Assembly: GCA_035693165.1 (NCBI GenBank)
Contig: DASSGZ010000650.1
Location: 1 to 6,564 of the forward strand
Source of the DNA: JAICKM01 sp035693165
GTDB lineage: Bacteria; Chloroflexota; Chloroflexia; QHBQ01; JAICKM01
DNA: 6,564 bases
Direction: 5' to 3'
Shown: positions 1-5,925 of the stretch, piece after piece
How the letters are laid out: each line of letters begins with the position of its first letter
Numbering within the stretch: position 1 is the first letter of the stretch
Notes under the pieces: generated by a model
What the model was told of the DNA's origin: nothing
What the model saw: the letters and a program-made list of their open reading frames with translations, nothing else
The model's database searches: none
Translations under genes and position numbers: made by a program

Positions 1-1
1 C

Positions 2-553
2 ACGGCCACGTCGGTGGCACCCACCAACACCGTAGCCGTCGCGCCGACCGATACGGTGGCGCCCACCAACCCGCCGACGACCGCCCCTACGAGCGCGCCC
101 ACGGATACCGCCGTGCCGCCCACGGATACCGCCGTACCGCCTACGGACACCGCCGTGCCGCCCACGCCGATCCCGCCGGCCGACACCGCCGTGCCGCCCA
201 CCGCCGTGCCGACGAAGGCGCCCGCCGCGCCCACCAAGGCACCGACGAAGCGCCCGCCGCCCGTGCCCGCCCCGACGAAAGCGCCGACCCAGGCCCCGGC
301 CCCCGCCGTGGTCTACGTTAAAGTGGTGGACTTCGCCTTCGAGCCGGCGACGATCACCATCCCGGCGGGCACGAAAGTGATCTGGACGAACATCGGGCCG
401 ACCGAGCACACGGTAGCCGACAAGGATGTCAACTGGTCGTCCAACATCCTGAACAAGAACGATGTGTACAGCCATGTCTTCACGCAACCAGGCACGGTTA
501 CGGTTATTTGCACACTGCACCCGGATATGGTGAGCACCGTGATCGTGAAATAA
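2..553 (+). CDS. Pro/Thr-rich stalk protein with C-terminal amicyanin-like cupredoxin domain (5' partial)
   Basis: The frame is open to the left edge, so the N-terminus and any signal peptide lie outside the window. Residues are numbered here from the GTG at 14. Residues 1 to about 98 are a low-complexity stalk of Pro, Thr, Ala and Val with few charges. Residues 99-179 form a cupredoxin domain that reads 'FAFEPATITIPAGTKVIWTN' and then EHTV. The four type 1 copper ligands are visible: His132 (EHTV), Cys166, His169 and Met172. The C-x2-H-x2-M spacing is the short loop typical of amicyanin; plastocyanin has a longer His-Met gap. The family carries single electrons or binds copper outside the cytoplasm. 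The stalk probably holds the domain away from the membrane or wall (inference). The redox partner is not evident. A hairpin follows the TAA, and the next gene has its own promoter, so this gene is not part of the sigma operon. Confidence 0.88.
   Translation, partial: TATSVAPTNTVAVAPTDTVAPTNPPTTAPTSAPTDTAVPPTDTAVPPTDTAVPPTPIPPADTAVPPTAVPTKAPAAPTKAPTKRPPPVPAPTKAPTQAPAPAVVYVKVVDFAFEPATITIPAGTKVIWTNIGPTEHTVADKDVNWSSNILNKNDVYSHVFTQPGTVTVICTLHPDMVSTVIVK
104..202 (+). repeat. 21-bp tandem repeat encoding DTAVPPT
   Basis: Three consecutive 21-bp units (104-166) encode DTAVPPT. A fourth, separated copy lies at 182-202. The units differ at third positions (for example gtg/gta and ccc/cct), so the peptide is better conserved than the DNA. 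The repeat is part of the Pro/Thr-rich stalk of the cupredoxin protein. Confidence 0.8.
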
Positions 554-562
554 TCCGGTGGT

Positions 563-597
563 GGCGGCAGGCCGGGCGCGTTACCCGGTCTGCCGCC
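563..597 (+). terminator. Hairpin terminator after the cupredoxin gene
   Basis: A 14-bp stem pairs 563-576 with 584-597, with one G-U pair and a 7-nt loop, starting 9 nt after the stop codon. No T-run follows, so it is either a weak or GC-type terminator or an mRNA 3'-end stabilising hairpin. Its place directly behind the stop codon supports an end-of-transcript role. Confidence 0.6.
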
Positions 598-722
598 GGC
601 TGAGTCCCCCAATCACGCCGGGCCGCCCGCTACTTTTCGCCCGCCCCGGCGTTAGTCATAGTGAACGGGCGCTGCGCCGGGTCGCCGGCCTCGCCCGCCG
701 CGGCGATTGTGGGCCAGCCGAC

Positions 723-751
723 TTGACACCACTGGATATCCATGCTACAAA
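723..751 (+). promoter_or_regulatory. Sigma70-type promoter of the ECF sigma operon
   Basis: A perfect -35 box TTGACA (723-728) is followed by a 17-nt spacer and a -10 box TACAAA (746-751). The -10 box is preceded by TGC (743-745), an extended -10 element. Transcription should begin near 758. This lies downstream of the ATG at 742, so that ATG cannot be used from this promoter, and the ATG at 793 is favoured. It also implies that the housekeeping sigma factor drives the ECF operon, not the ECF factor alone. Confidence 0.65.
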
Positions 752-792
752 ATCAACTCTGGACAGTGAATCTCAGTCCCAGCCCACAATAT

Positions 793-1362
793 ATGGACGA
801 TGCGATCCTGGTAGCCGGGTTACAGCGCGGCGACACCCGCGCGGTTGAGTACGTGGTGCAGCAGTACGCACCGGCGTTGTACCGGTATGCCTATTATCAG
901 TTGCAAGATGCCATGCTCGCCGAAGATGTCGTCTCGGAGGTCATGGCGCGCATGGTAGGGCGCGTCGACAAGTTCGTGCTGGAGAGCACGCCCTTCCAGG
1001 CATGGCTGTTCCGCATCGCCCGCAACCTGATCGCCGATCACTACCGGGCGCGCAAGCGCCGGCCCCAGGTCTCGCTGGAGACCTGGCTGGAGGTCGATCC
1101 CAGCCAGGAACCGGGCGGCCCCGACCTGCAGATTCTCGATCTGCCGGATCGGGAGGAACTGATGGCCGGGCTGGCGCGGCTGACGGAAGAACAACGCCAG
1201 GTCATTCTCCTGCACGTGGTCGAAGGATGGGAGTTGCCGCAGGTTGCCAAGCTTCTGGACCGCAGCGTGCCATCCGTGAAGAGCCTGTATTATCGCGGGG
1301 TGCAGTCGCTGCGGCGCGTGCTCACCCGCAGCGCAGATCCCCAGGGACAACTGCCCGCCTGA
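793..1362 (+). CDS. ECF-type RNA polymerase sigma factor
   Basis: This 189-residue protein matches the usual size of ECF sigma factors, which direct RNA polymerase to a small regulon in response to a signal. Region 2 covers about residues 1-88, with the core-binding helix 'YRYAYYQLQDAMLAEDVVSE' near 30-49 and the -10-recognition segment 'WLFRIARNLIADHYRARKRR' at 71-90. Region 4 spans about 127-177 and holds the helix-turn-helix 'VAKLLDRSVPSVKSLYYRG' at 151-169, which reads the -35 element. No region 3 and no extra C-terminal domain are visible. A longer version would start at ATG 742, but that codon overlaps the -10 box of the promoter. The MDDAILVAGLQRGD start at 793 also resembles a normal ECF N-terminus. 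No clear Shine-Dalgarno sequence precedes either start. The downstream gene begins 16 nt after the stop, so the two form an operon; the partner is the likely regulator. Confidence 0.9.
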   Translation: MDDAILVAGLQRGDTRAVEYVVQQYAPALYRYAYYQLQDAMLAEDVVSEVMARMVGRVDKFVLESTPFQAWLFRIARNLIADHYRARKRRPQVSLETWLEVDPSQEPGGPDLQILDLPDREELMAGLARLTEEQRQVILLHVVEGWELPQVAKLLDRSVPSVKSLYYRGVQSLRRVLTRSADPQGQLPA

Positions 1363-1366
1363 AGGA
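1361..1366 (+). promoter_or_regulatory. Ribosome binding site of the membrane-protein gene, overlapping the sigma stop codon
   Basis: GAAGGA at 1361-1366 shares bases with the TGA stop of the sigma gene (1360-1362) and lies 12 nt before the ATG at 1379. The overlap suggests that ribosomes finishing the sigma factor re-initiate on the next gene, keeping the two proteins in proportion. The spacing is somewhat long. Confidence 0.45.
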
Positions 1367-1378
1367 ACGTAGAACGGC

Positions 1379-2833
1379 ATGTTTGAGCGCAACTCCCGCG
1401 CAGAGGAAATATTCAGCGCCGCCTGGGAACAGGTCCGCGCCGGGCGCAGCATCGAGTCGGTGGTCGCGCAGTACCCGGACCTGGCCGCCGAACTCGAACC
1501 GATGCTGCGGCTGGCCCAGGCCGTGCGCGATACGCCCCCGCCGGCCCTGCCGCCCGACGCCATGGCGCGCATTCAGGCGCGCGCCCGGCAGGCGGCACAG
1601 GCCCGCCCCCCGTCCGTGACGGTCGCCCCGCGGGAGTCGGCGGAGCGCATGGCCGGCGGCGCGCTCCCGCCCCGGCGCACGCCCTGGTTCGCGCCGTTCC
1701 AGCCCTCGCTGCGCGGCGGCCTGGCGATGCTGCTCGTCCTGCTGATGGTCGGCGTGGGCCTGGTCGCGGCCTCGGTTGTCATGCCGCCCCCGGCGCCCGT
1801 GCCGACGGTGCCGCCCACGGCCAGCCTCGCCAGCTACACCGGCGTGATCAAGGTCATCTCCGACACGCAGTGGCTCATGGACGATGAGGAAATCATCATC
1901 GAGCCGGGGGTCACGCAGATCCACGGGCAACCGAAGGTCGGCGCCGTGGCCGAGTGCATCGGCCAGCCGCTGCCGCCGCCCGGCAACGGCATCCGCGCGC
2001 TGACGATCTGGGTCCACGACGATCCCACCCCGGCGCACCCCACGCCGCCTGCGGTTCCGGCCACCGAGAGTCCCGCGGCCTCGCCGTCCCCGCCGACAGT
2101 CACGCCCGCCGGCACCACGATGCCGGAGACGAGCGTGCCGCTGCCGGGGCCGCCCGCGACCGTGACCCCGCGCCCCAGCCGGACGGCCACGCCGGCTGGG
2201 GGCTGGGCGCCGCCCACGCAAGCACCCACCCAGGCGCCGGCCTGGCCCACGGATACCCCCGTGCCACCGACCAAAGCCTGGGCCACGCCGATGCCGCCGA
2301 CGCGCGCCCCGTGGCCCACCTACACGCCGGTGCCGCCCACCGCCACCCACGCGCCGTGGCCCACGTATACACCCGTGCCGCCCACGGCCACGCACGCGTC
2401 ATGGCCCACCTATACCCCGGCGCCGCCGACGGCTACGCATCCTGCGTGGCCCACCTATACCCCGGTGCCGCCGTCCGCGACCGCCACCACCGGGGCGTGG
2501 TACCCGTCGCCCACTGGCACCAGCGCGCCCGCCTCGGCGACGCCCGCAGACCCCACACAGCCGCCGGCCAACACGCCCGCGCCGACGCAGATCAGCGACC
2601 CGACCCAGCCGCCGCTGCCCACGGAGACGCTCCAGCCGGCGGGCGAACCGACCGCCCTGCCCACCGCGGAACCGAGCCGCACCCGCGAACCGAGTCGCAC
2701 GCCTGAACCCAGCCGGACACCGGAACCGAGCCGCACGCCCGAACCGAGCCGCACGCCGAAGCCCAGCGAGACGGCCCACTCCGGCGGCGGCGGTAGCGGC
2801 GGAGGCCGCGAGACGCGCACGCCGCACCCATAA
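1379..2833 (+). CDS. Single-pass membrane protein, putative anti-sigma/sensor partner, with DUF5666-like domain and Pro/Thr-rich stalk
   Basis: The protein has 484 residues in four parts. Residues 1-75 are a helical cytoplasmic segment with the pattern 'RAGRSIESVVAQYPDLAAEL' (20-39) followed by EPMLRLAQAVR. I recall this kind of segment at the N-terminus of proteins beside ECF sigma genes in Chloroflexota. A basic linker leads to one transmembrane helix at about 111-135. Residues 152-212 (GVIKVISDTQWLMDDEEIII, then QIHGQPKVGAVAECIG and ALTIWV) look like one DUF5666 beta-rich domain. The rest is a Pro/Thr-rich stalk with two repeat blocks, ending in a Gly-rich, basic tail. There is no sortase signal. 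The operon position and topology suggest it holds the sigma factor at the membrane and senses the cell surface, but no zinc-type H-x3-C-x2-C anti-sigma motif is present. An alternative role is a target or cell-wall protein of the regulon. Confidence 0.85.
   Translation: MFERNSRAEEIFSAAWEQVRAGRSIESVVAQYPDLAAELEPMLRLAQAVRDTPPPALPPDAMARIQARARQAAQARPPSVTVAPRESAERMAGGALPPRRTPWFAPFQPSLRGGLAMLLVLLMVGVGLVAASVVMPPPAPVPTVPPTASLASYTGVIKVISDTQWLMDDEEIIIEPGVTQIHGQPKVGAVAECIGQPLPPPGNGIRALTIWVHDDPTPAHPTPPAVPATESPAASPSPPTVTPAGTTMPETSVPLPGPPATVTPRPSRTATPAGGWAPPTQAPTQAPAWPTDTPVPPTKAWATPMPPTRAPWPTYTPVPPTATHAPWPTYTPVPPTATHASWPTYTPAPPTATHPAWPTYTPVPPSATATTGAWYPSPTGTSAPASATPADPTQPPANTPAPTQISDPTQPPLPTETLQPAGEPTALPTAEPSRTREPSRTPEPSRTPEPSRTPEPSRTPKPSETAHSGGGGSGGGRETRTPHP
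2309..2488 (+). repeat. 45-bp tandem repeat (four units) encoding a WPTYTPVPPTATHAP-type motif
   Basis: Four 15-residue units follow one another at residues 311-370 of the membrane protein. Each starts P/S/A-WPTYTP and continues V/A-PP-T/S-AT. The last unit has lost the His. The Trp and Tyr in every unit are unusual for a plain Pro/Thr stalk and are strictly kept. DNA differences are mostly synonymous, which points to selection on the peptide or repeated conversion. Confidence 0.85.
2669..2773 (+). repeat. 18-bp tandem repeat encoding EPSRTP
   Basis: About six units of 6 residues (EPSRTR, four EPSRTP or close copies, then KPSET) lie at residues 431-465 of the membrane protein, just before the Gly-rich tail. 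Unlike the 15-residue block, this part alternates Glu and Arg, so it is charged but nearly neutral overall. It could act as a spacer or wall-interacting segment (inference). Confidence 0.8.
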
Positions 2834-2836
2834 GCG

Positions 2837-2861
2837 GAGGGGCACGGTAACCGTGCCCCTC
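2837..2861 (+). terminator. Terminator hairpin of the sigma operon
   Basis: An 11-bp perfect stem (2837-2847 with 2851-2861) with a 3-nt TAA loop begins 3 nt after the stop codon. It is followed by a pyrimidine-rich stretch (tctgctgct) without a true T-run. The convergent amylase gene ends at 2915, so the hairpin may serve both directions, though the minus-strand flank has no T-run either. Confidence 0.65.
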
Positions 2862-2914
2862 TCTGCTGCTACGCTATGTCCCCGCCTGCGGGCCGGTCGT
2901 GCCGCCGGCGCCCG

Positions 2915-4369
2915 TCAACCGGCGGGCGGTGCCAGCGCTATGCCGCCGCGGGCCGGGAGTTGGATTTCGAGCACATTGTCGTGCACGGTCGCCTGGCCCG
3001 CCCCGATCAGGATCTGCCACGGCCCCTTGCCCGCCAGCGCCTCGCCCAACGGCAGGTGCAGATTGCGGTGGGCCCGCGTGTTGTTCAGCGCCACCACCAC
3101 GTAGTCGTCACCCAGGCTGCGCGCGAAGCAATAGACGCCGTCGTTTGCGTAGAGCGGCTGGTAGGCCCCGGTGCGCAGCGCGGGGTGCGCATGGCGCATG
3201 GCGATGGCCTGCTTGAAGAAGGCCAGCAGGTCCATGTTCCAGCGCGCCGGGTCCCAGGGGAAGGTGCGCCGCGAATCCGGGTCGCGCCCGCCCTCGATGC
3301 CGATCTCGTCGCCGTAATAGATCGACGGCGCGCCAGGATAGCACATCTGGAACAGCGTCGCCAGTTGCAAGGCCGTCACATCGCCGCGCGCCATGGTCAA
3401 AAAGCGCGCCGTATCATGGCTATCGAGCAAGTTGAGCTGGACCTCGGTGACTTCGCGCGGGTAGAGTTCGAGCAACCCGGCGATGGCATGAGCAAACCCC
3501 GGCCCGTCGAGCGGATGCGTCGGGTCCCAGCCCTGGTCGCGGACCATGCTCTTATCCAGGTGGCTGCCGATGGCGTACTCGATCGTCCGCCCGCCGAAGA
3601 GGTAATTCATCGTCGCGTCGAACTGGTCGCCCTGCAACCAGTGGCGGCCCTCCTCCCAGACCTCGCCGACGATGTAGGCTTCCGGGTTGATCGCCTTGAC
3701 CCGCGCGCGGAACTCGCGCCAGAAGGCGTCGTCGGCGATCTCGCCGGGCACATCAAGCCGCCAGCCGTCGATGCCCTGGTGCAGCCAGTACTCGGCCACG
3801 CGCAACAGGAACTCGCGCACCGCCGGGGTGCCGGTGTTGAACTTGGGCAGCGCGTGGTAGCCCCACCAGCCGTGGTAGCCGGGCGGGCGCGACTCGTCGT
3901 AGGCGTTGGGCGGCAACTCGTGGAAATAGAACCAGTCCAGGTAGGGCGAGTGCGTGCCGTTCTCCAGCGTGTGGTTGAACTGGTAAAAGCCGCGGCTGGC
4001 ATGGTTGAACACCCCGTCGAGGATGACGCGGATATTGCGCGCGTGCGCGGCGTCGAGCATCGTACGGAAGGCTTCGTCGCCGCCCAGGATCGGGTCCACC
4101 TTGTAGTAATCGTGCGTGTGATAGCGATGGTTCGCGGTGGAGGCGAAGATGGGCGTGAAGTAGATCGCGGTGATGCCCAGGTCTTGCAGGTAATCCAGGT
4201 GCTCGGTCACGCCCAGCAGGTCGCCCCCCTTGAACCCGTGCACCGTGGGCGGCGTGTCCCAGGGTTCCAGGTTCGAGGGCTTGGGCACGGCTTCCGAGCG
4301 CGCAAAACGATCCGGGAAAATCTGGTAGAAGACGGCGTGCCGGACCCACTCCGGCGTATGGATGCTCAA
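2915..4369 (-). CDS. GH13 alpha-amylase family enzyme (neopullulanase/cyclomaltodextrinase-like)
   Basis: The protein has 484 residues from a TTG start and lacks a signal peptide, so it is probably cytoplasmic. It hydrolyses alpha-1,4 (perhaps also alpha-1,6) links in maltodextrins, cyclodextrins or related glucans. The GH13 barrel motifs are intact: DGVFNH at 118-123, GWRLD at 202-206 with nucleophile Asp206, GEVWE with acid/base Glu236, and SHD with His318 and Asp319. LPKFN at 174-178 corresponds to the MPKLN signature of subfamily GH13_20 (neopullulanase, maltogenic amylase, cyclomaltodextrinase). The C-terminal beta domain covers about 396-484. The N-terminal CBM34-like domain usual in that subfamily is missing: the barrel begins almost at residue 1 (WVRHAVFYQIFPDRF). 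The TTG at 4369 is chosen because GGAGG lies 7 nt upstream and because the next in-frame start (GTG at 4492) is itself part of the -35 box. Exact substrate is uncertain. Confidence 0.93.
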   Translation of the reverse strand: MSIHTPEWVRHAVFYQIFPDRFARSEAVPKPSNLEPWDTPPTVHGFKGGDLLGVTEHLDYLQDLGITAIYFTPIFASTANHRYHTHDYYKVDPILGGDEAFRTMLDAAHARNIRVILDGVFNHASRGFYQFNHTLENGTHSPYLDWFYFHELPPNAYDESRPPGYHGWWGYHALPKFNTGTPAVREFLLRVAEYWLHQGIDGWRLDVPGEIADDAFWREFRARVKAINPEAYIVGEVWEEGRHWLQGDQFDATMNYLFGGRTIEYAIGSHLDKSMVRDQGWDPTHPLDGPGFAHAIAGLLELYPREVTEVQLNLLDSHDTARFLTMARGDVTALQLATLFQMCYPGAPSIYYGDEIGIEGGRDPDSRRTFPWDPARWNMDLLAFFKQAIAMRHAHPALRTGAYQPLYANDGVYCFARSLGDDYVVVALNNTRAHRNLHLPLGEALAGKGPWQILIGAGQATVHDNVLEIQLPARGGIALAPPAG

Positions 4370-4376
4370 CAGGGTT

Positions 4377-4381
4377 CCTCC
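4377..4381 (-). promoter_or_regulatory. Ribosome binding site setting the TTG start of the amylase gene
   Basis: On the minus strand GGAGG at 4381-4377 lies 7 nt before the TTG at 4369-4367, an ideal spacing. No other start codon nearby has such a site, so this decides the start. The TTG may lower translation compared with ATG. Confidence 0.75.
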
Positions 4382-4463
4382 ATTGGATAGACGTTCCGGC
4401 CCACAGGCGGGGATGCCCGTTCTCCGTTGGTCGCGGCGGCGACATGGTGGGCCGATCTGTCGG

Positions 4464-4492
4464 ATTATACACTGTCGGGCCGGTGCTGTCAC
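4464..4492 (-). promoter_or_regulatory. Near-consensus sigma70 promoter of the amylase gene
   Basis: On the minus strand the -35 box is GTGACA (4492-4487, 5 of 6 matches), the spacer is 17 nt, and the -10 box is a perfect TATAAT (4469-4464). Transcription should begin near 4457, giving a leader of roughly 87 nt before the TTG start. This is the strongest promoter visible in the window. Confidence 0.8.
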
Positions 4493-4504
4493 GAACTATG
4501 ACAG
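4486..4504. promoter_or_regulatory. Operator-like palindrome overlapping the amylase -35 box
   Basis: CTGTCA (4486-4491) and TGACAG (4499-4504) form a perfect 6-bp inverted repeat with a 7-nt spacer, 19 bp in all, covering the -35 box. The CTGTC core recurs in direct orientation at 4457 and 4472, about 15 nt apart, across the -10 region and start site. A dimeric repressor bound here would block polymerase. No regulator gene is in the window, and LacI- or CcpA-type sites usually have a central CG, which this lacks. Confidence 0.4.
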
Positions 4505-4660
4505 GTCTGATAGATTTCTGAGATACGGCTAGCGCGCGCGTGGAATCGGGCCACAAGCCCGGCCCCGCGCCGCCCGATCGCGAATGATCTACAAGATCCG
4601 ATCCAGACGCGGTTTGTCACGCATGTTTACCGATTGTCCACCGGCACTGCGACCGGCATC

Positions 4661-4842
4661 TGGTAGAGTAGAGTTGGCCCACAATCGGGCCGGCTAAGGG
4701 CACCAGACTTGCTGAGTCCCATCACAGGGAATCGCCGGACTCACCCGGCAGCGCGAAGAAGCTACTGGGACGGCCCGGCAGATTACGCAACAGCGAGCAG
4801 GTGCGCCTGTATCTGCCCGCCCGCAACGCTAAGGAGTGAGAC
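4661..4842 (+). promoter_or_regulatory. Upstream region and potentially structured leader of the GAPDH gene
   Basis: A weak extended -10 element TGGTAGAGT sits at 4661-4669, but no -35 box is at the right distance, so the promoter is uncertain. Downstream, several inverted repeats could fold in RNA. TGAGTCC (4713-4719) pairs with GGACTCA (4737-4743). GGCAGAT (4777-4783) pairs with ATCTGCC (4811-4817) and encloses CAGG-TGCG-CCTG (4798-4809). CCCGGCAG occurs twice, at 4744 and 4774. I tried to match riboswitch cores (cobalamin, SAM, TPP, c-di-GMP, c-di-AMP, ZTP, T-box) and found no convincing fit. It may be a cis-acting control RNA of unknown class, or simply GC-rich leader. The stretch 4505-4660, between the amylase operator and this region, shows no gene that I can support. 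Confidence 0.3.
4831..4836 (+). promoter_or_regulatory. Ribosome binding site of the GAPDH gene
   Basis: AAGGAG at 4831-4836 lies 6 nt before the ATG at 4843. It is a strong site and fixes the start of the dehydrogenase. Confidence 0.85.
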
Positions 4843-5841
4843 ATGAACAAAGTTGCTATCCATGGATTCGGCAGAATTGGCCGGATTGCCACCCGCGTCG
4901 CGCTACGCGACGAGTTGTTTACCCCGGTGGCCGTGTCCGATATTCAGGACCTGGCGACCCTCGGCGCGCTGTTCAAGGTGGATACAAACTACGGCGTCTG
5001 GCCCGAACCCGTGAGCACCGACGGCGACAAGCTGGTTATCGGTGGCCGGACTATTCCCTACTTCAACACGAAGGACGCGCTGCCCGACTGGGGCGCGCTG
5101 GGCGTGGATCTGGTCGTCGATTGCACCGGGCGGGCCACCAAGCGGGCGGGCGCCCAGGCTCATATCGACCGCGGCGCCAAGCGCGTGCTGATCAGTGCCG
5201 CCAGCAAAACCTTGCAGGATTGCGACGCGGTGCTGATGCCGGGCATCAACTTCGAGAGCTACAAGCCGGCCGAGCATCACATCATCAGTTTGGCGAGCTG
5301 CACGACCAACGCCCTGGCGCCCGTGGTCAAGGTGCTGAAGGAGAAGTTCGGGCTGGAGCATGGCTTCTTCACCACCGTGCACGCCTATACCAACTCCCAG
5401 TCGCTCACCGACCAGCCGATGAAAGACCGGCGCGATAGCTGGGCCGCCGCCGAAAACATCATCCCGTCGTCGTCGGGCGCGGCCAAAGCGCTGAAGTTCA
5501 TCTGGCCCGACCTGAACATCACCGGCAAGGCCTACCGCGTGCCGGTGGCCACCGGCAGCATCGTCGAACTGAACGTGTTGCTGGCCCGCGACACCACCGC
5601 CGAGGAAGTGAACGACACCTTCCGCAAGGCGGCGAGCAGCGCACCCTTCAAGGGCATCGTGGACGTGCTGGAAGACGAATGGGCCTCCAGCCGCATCGTG
5701 GGCGAGTCGCACTCGTCGCTGATCGACCTGCCGCTGACCCAGGTGCTGGGCGGGCGCTTCCTGACCATCGCCGCCTGGTACGACAACGAAATGGGCTACG
5801 CGACGCGCCTGGCCGAAATGGCCCAGGCGGTAAGCGAGTAA
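4843..5841 (+). CDS. gap: Glyceraldehyde-3-phosphate dehydrogenase, type I
   Basis: The protein has 332 residues, the normal family length. It oxidises glyceraldehyde 3-phosphate with phosphate and NAD to 1,3-bisphosphoglycerate in cytoplasmic glycolysis, and the reaction runs backwards in gluconeogenesis. The N-terminal Rossmann fold shows 'VAIHGFGRIGR' at 4-14. Asp33 sits where NAD-specific enzymes keep Asp. The catalytic motif is SLASCTTN, with nucleophile Cys153, followed by the base His180 (VHAYTN). NIIPSSSGAAKA (205-216), YRVPVATGSIVEL (231-243) and the final WYDNEMGYATR (312-322) are also typical. The Asn of the common SNASCTTN is Leu here, the STG Thr is Ser211, and Trp200 stands where an Arg is usual. 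The enzyme therefore belongs to a divergent branch but should be active. Erythrose-4-phosphate dehydrogenase is a less likely alternative. The gene is monocistronic as far as visible. Confidence 0.95.
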   Translation: MNKVAIHGFGRIGRIATRVALRDELFTPVAVSDIQDLATLGALFKVDTNYGVWPEPVSTDGDKLVIGGRTIPYFNTKDALPDWGALGVDLVVDCTGRATKRAGAQAHIDRGAKRVLISAASKTLQDCDAVLMPGINFESYKPAEHHIISLASCTTNALAPVVKVLKEKFGLEHGFFTTVHAYTNSQSLTDQPMKDRRDSWAAAENIIPSSSGAAKALKFIWPDLNITGKAYRVPVATGSIVELNVLLARDTTAEEVNDTFRKAASSAPFKGIVDVLEDEWASSRIVGESHSSLIDLPLTQVLGGRFLTIAAWYDNEMGYATRLAEMAQAVSE

Positions 5842-5869
5842 CCGCCCCTTCGCCGCAAGCACAACCCCG

Positions 5870-5897
5870 CAGGGGCCGGCCCCACCGCCGGCCCCTG
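5870..5897 (+). terminator. Hairpin terminator after the GAPDH gene
   Basis: A perfect 11-bp GC-rich stem pairs 5870-5880 with 5887-5897 around a 6-nt loop, 28 nt after the stop codon. No T-run follows. It is likely a transcript-end hairpin for the dehydrogenase mRNA. Confidence 0.6.
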
Positions 5898-5925
5898 TCG
5901 CCATCCTGCGCCACCCGTCCAGCCG

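Noticed and set aside
558..848. A 96-residue plus-strand frame between the cupredoxin and sigma genes
   Set aside because: It begins inside the terminator hairpin, crosses the sigma promoter and overlaps the start of the sigma gene. It has no motif and no ribosome site.
820..1572. A 250-residue minus-strand frame opposite the sigma gene
   Set aside because: It overlaps two well-supported genes and contains no domain I can recognise.
1322..2395. A 357-residue Arg/Gly-rich minus-strand frame
   Set aside because: It is the reverse reading of the Pro/Thr-rich stalk gene. Its low-complexity composition follows from the codon bias of the true frame.
2309..2488. A CRISPR-like array suggested by the regular 45-bp spacing
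   Set aside because: The units are contiguous, without unique spacers, and lie in frame within a coding sequence. They are a peptide repeat.
2876..4390. A 504-residue open frame on the plus strand opposite the amylase gene
   Set aside because: It is the antisense shadow of a gene with all GH13 motifs intact. Its translation is rich in Arg, Val and Ala with no recognisable motif, as expected in GC-rich DNA.
4690..4780. A possible tRNA or known riboswitch before the GAPDH gene
   Set aside because: There is no T-loop GGTTCGAATCC-like sequence or acceptor stem, and none of the riboswitch cores I could recall matches.
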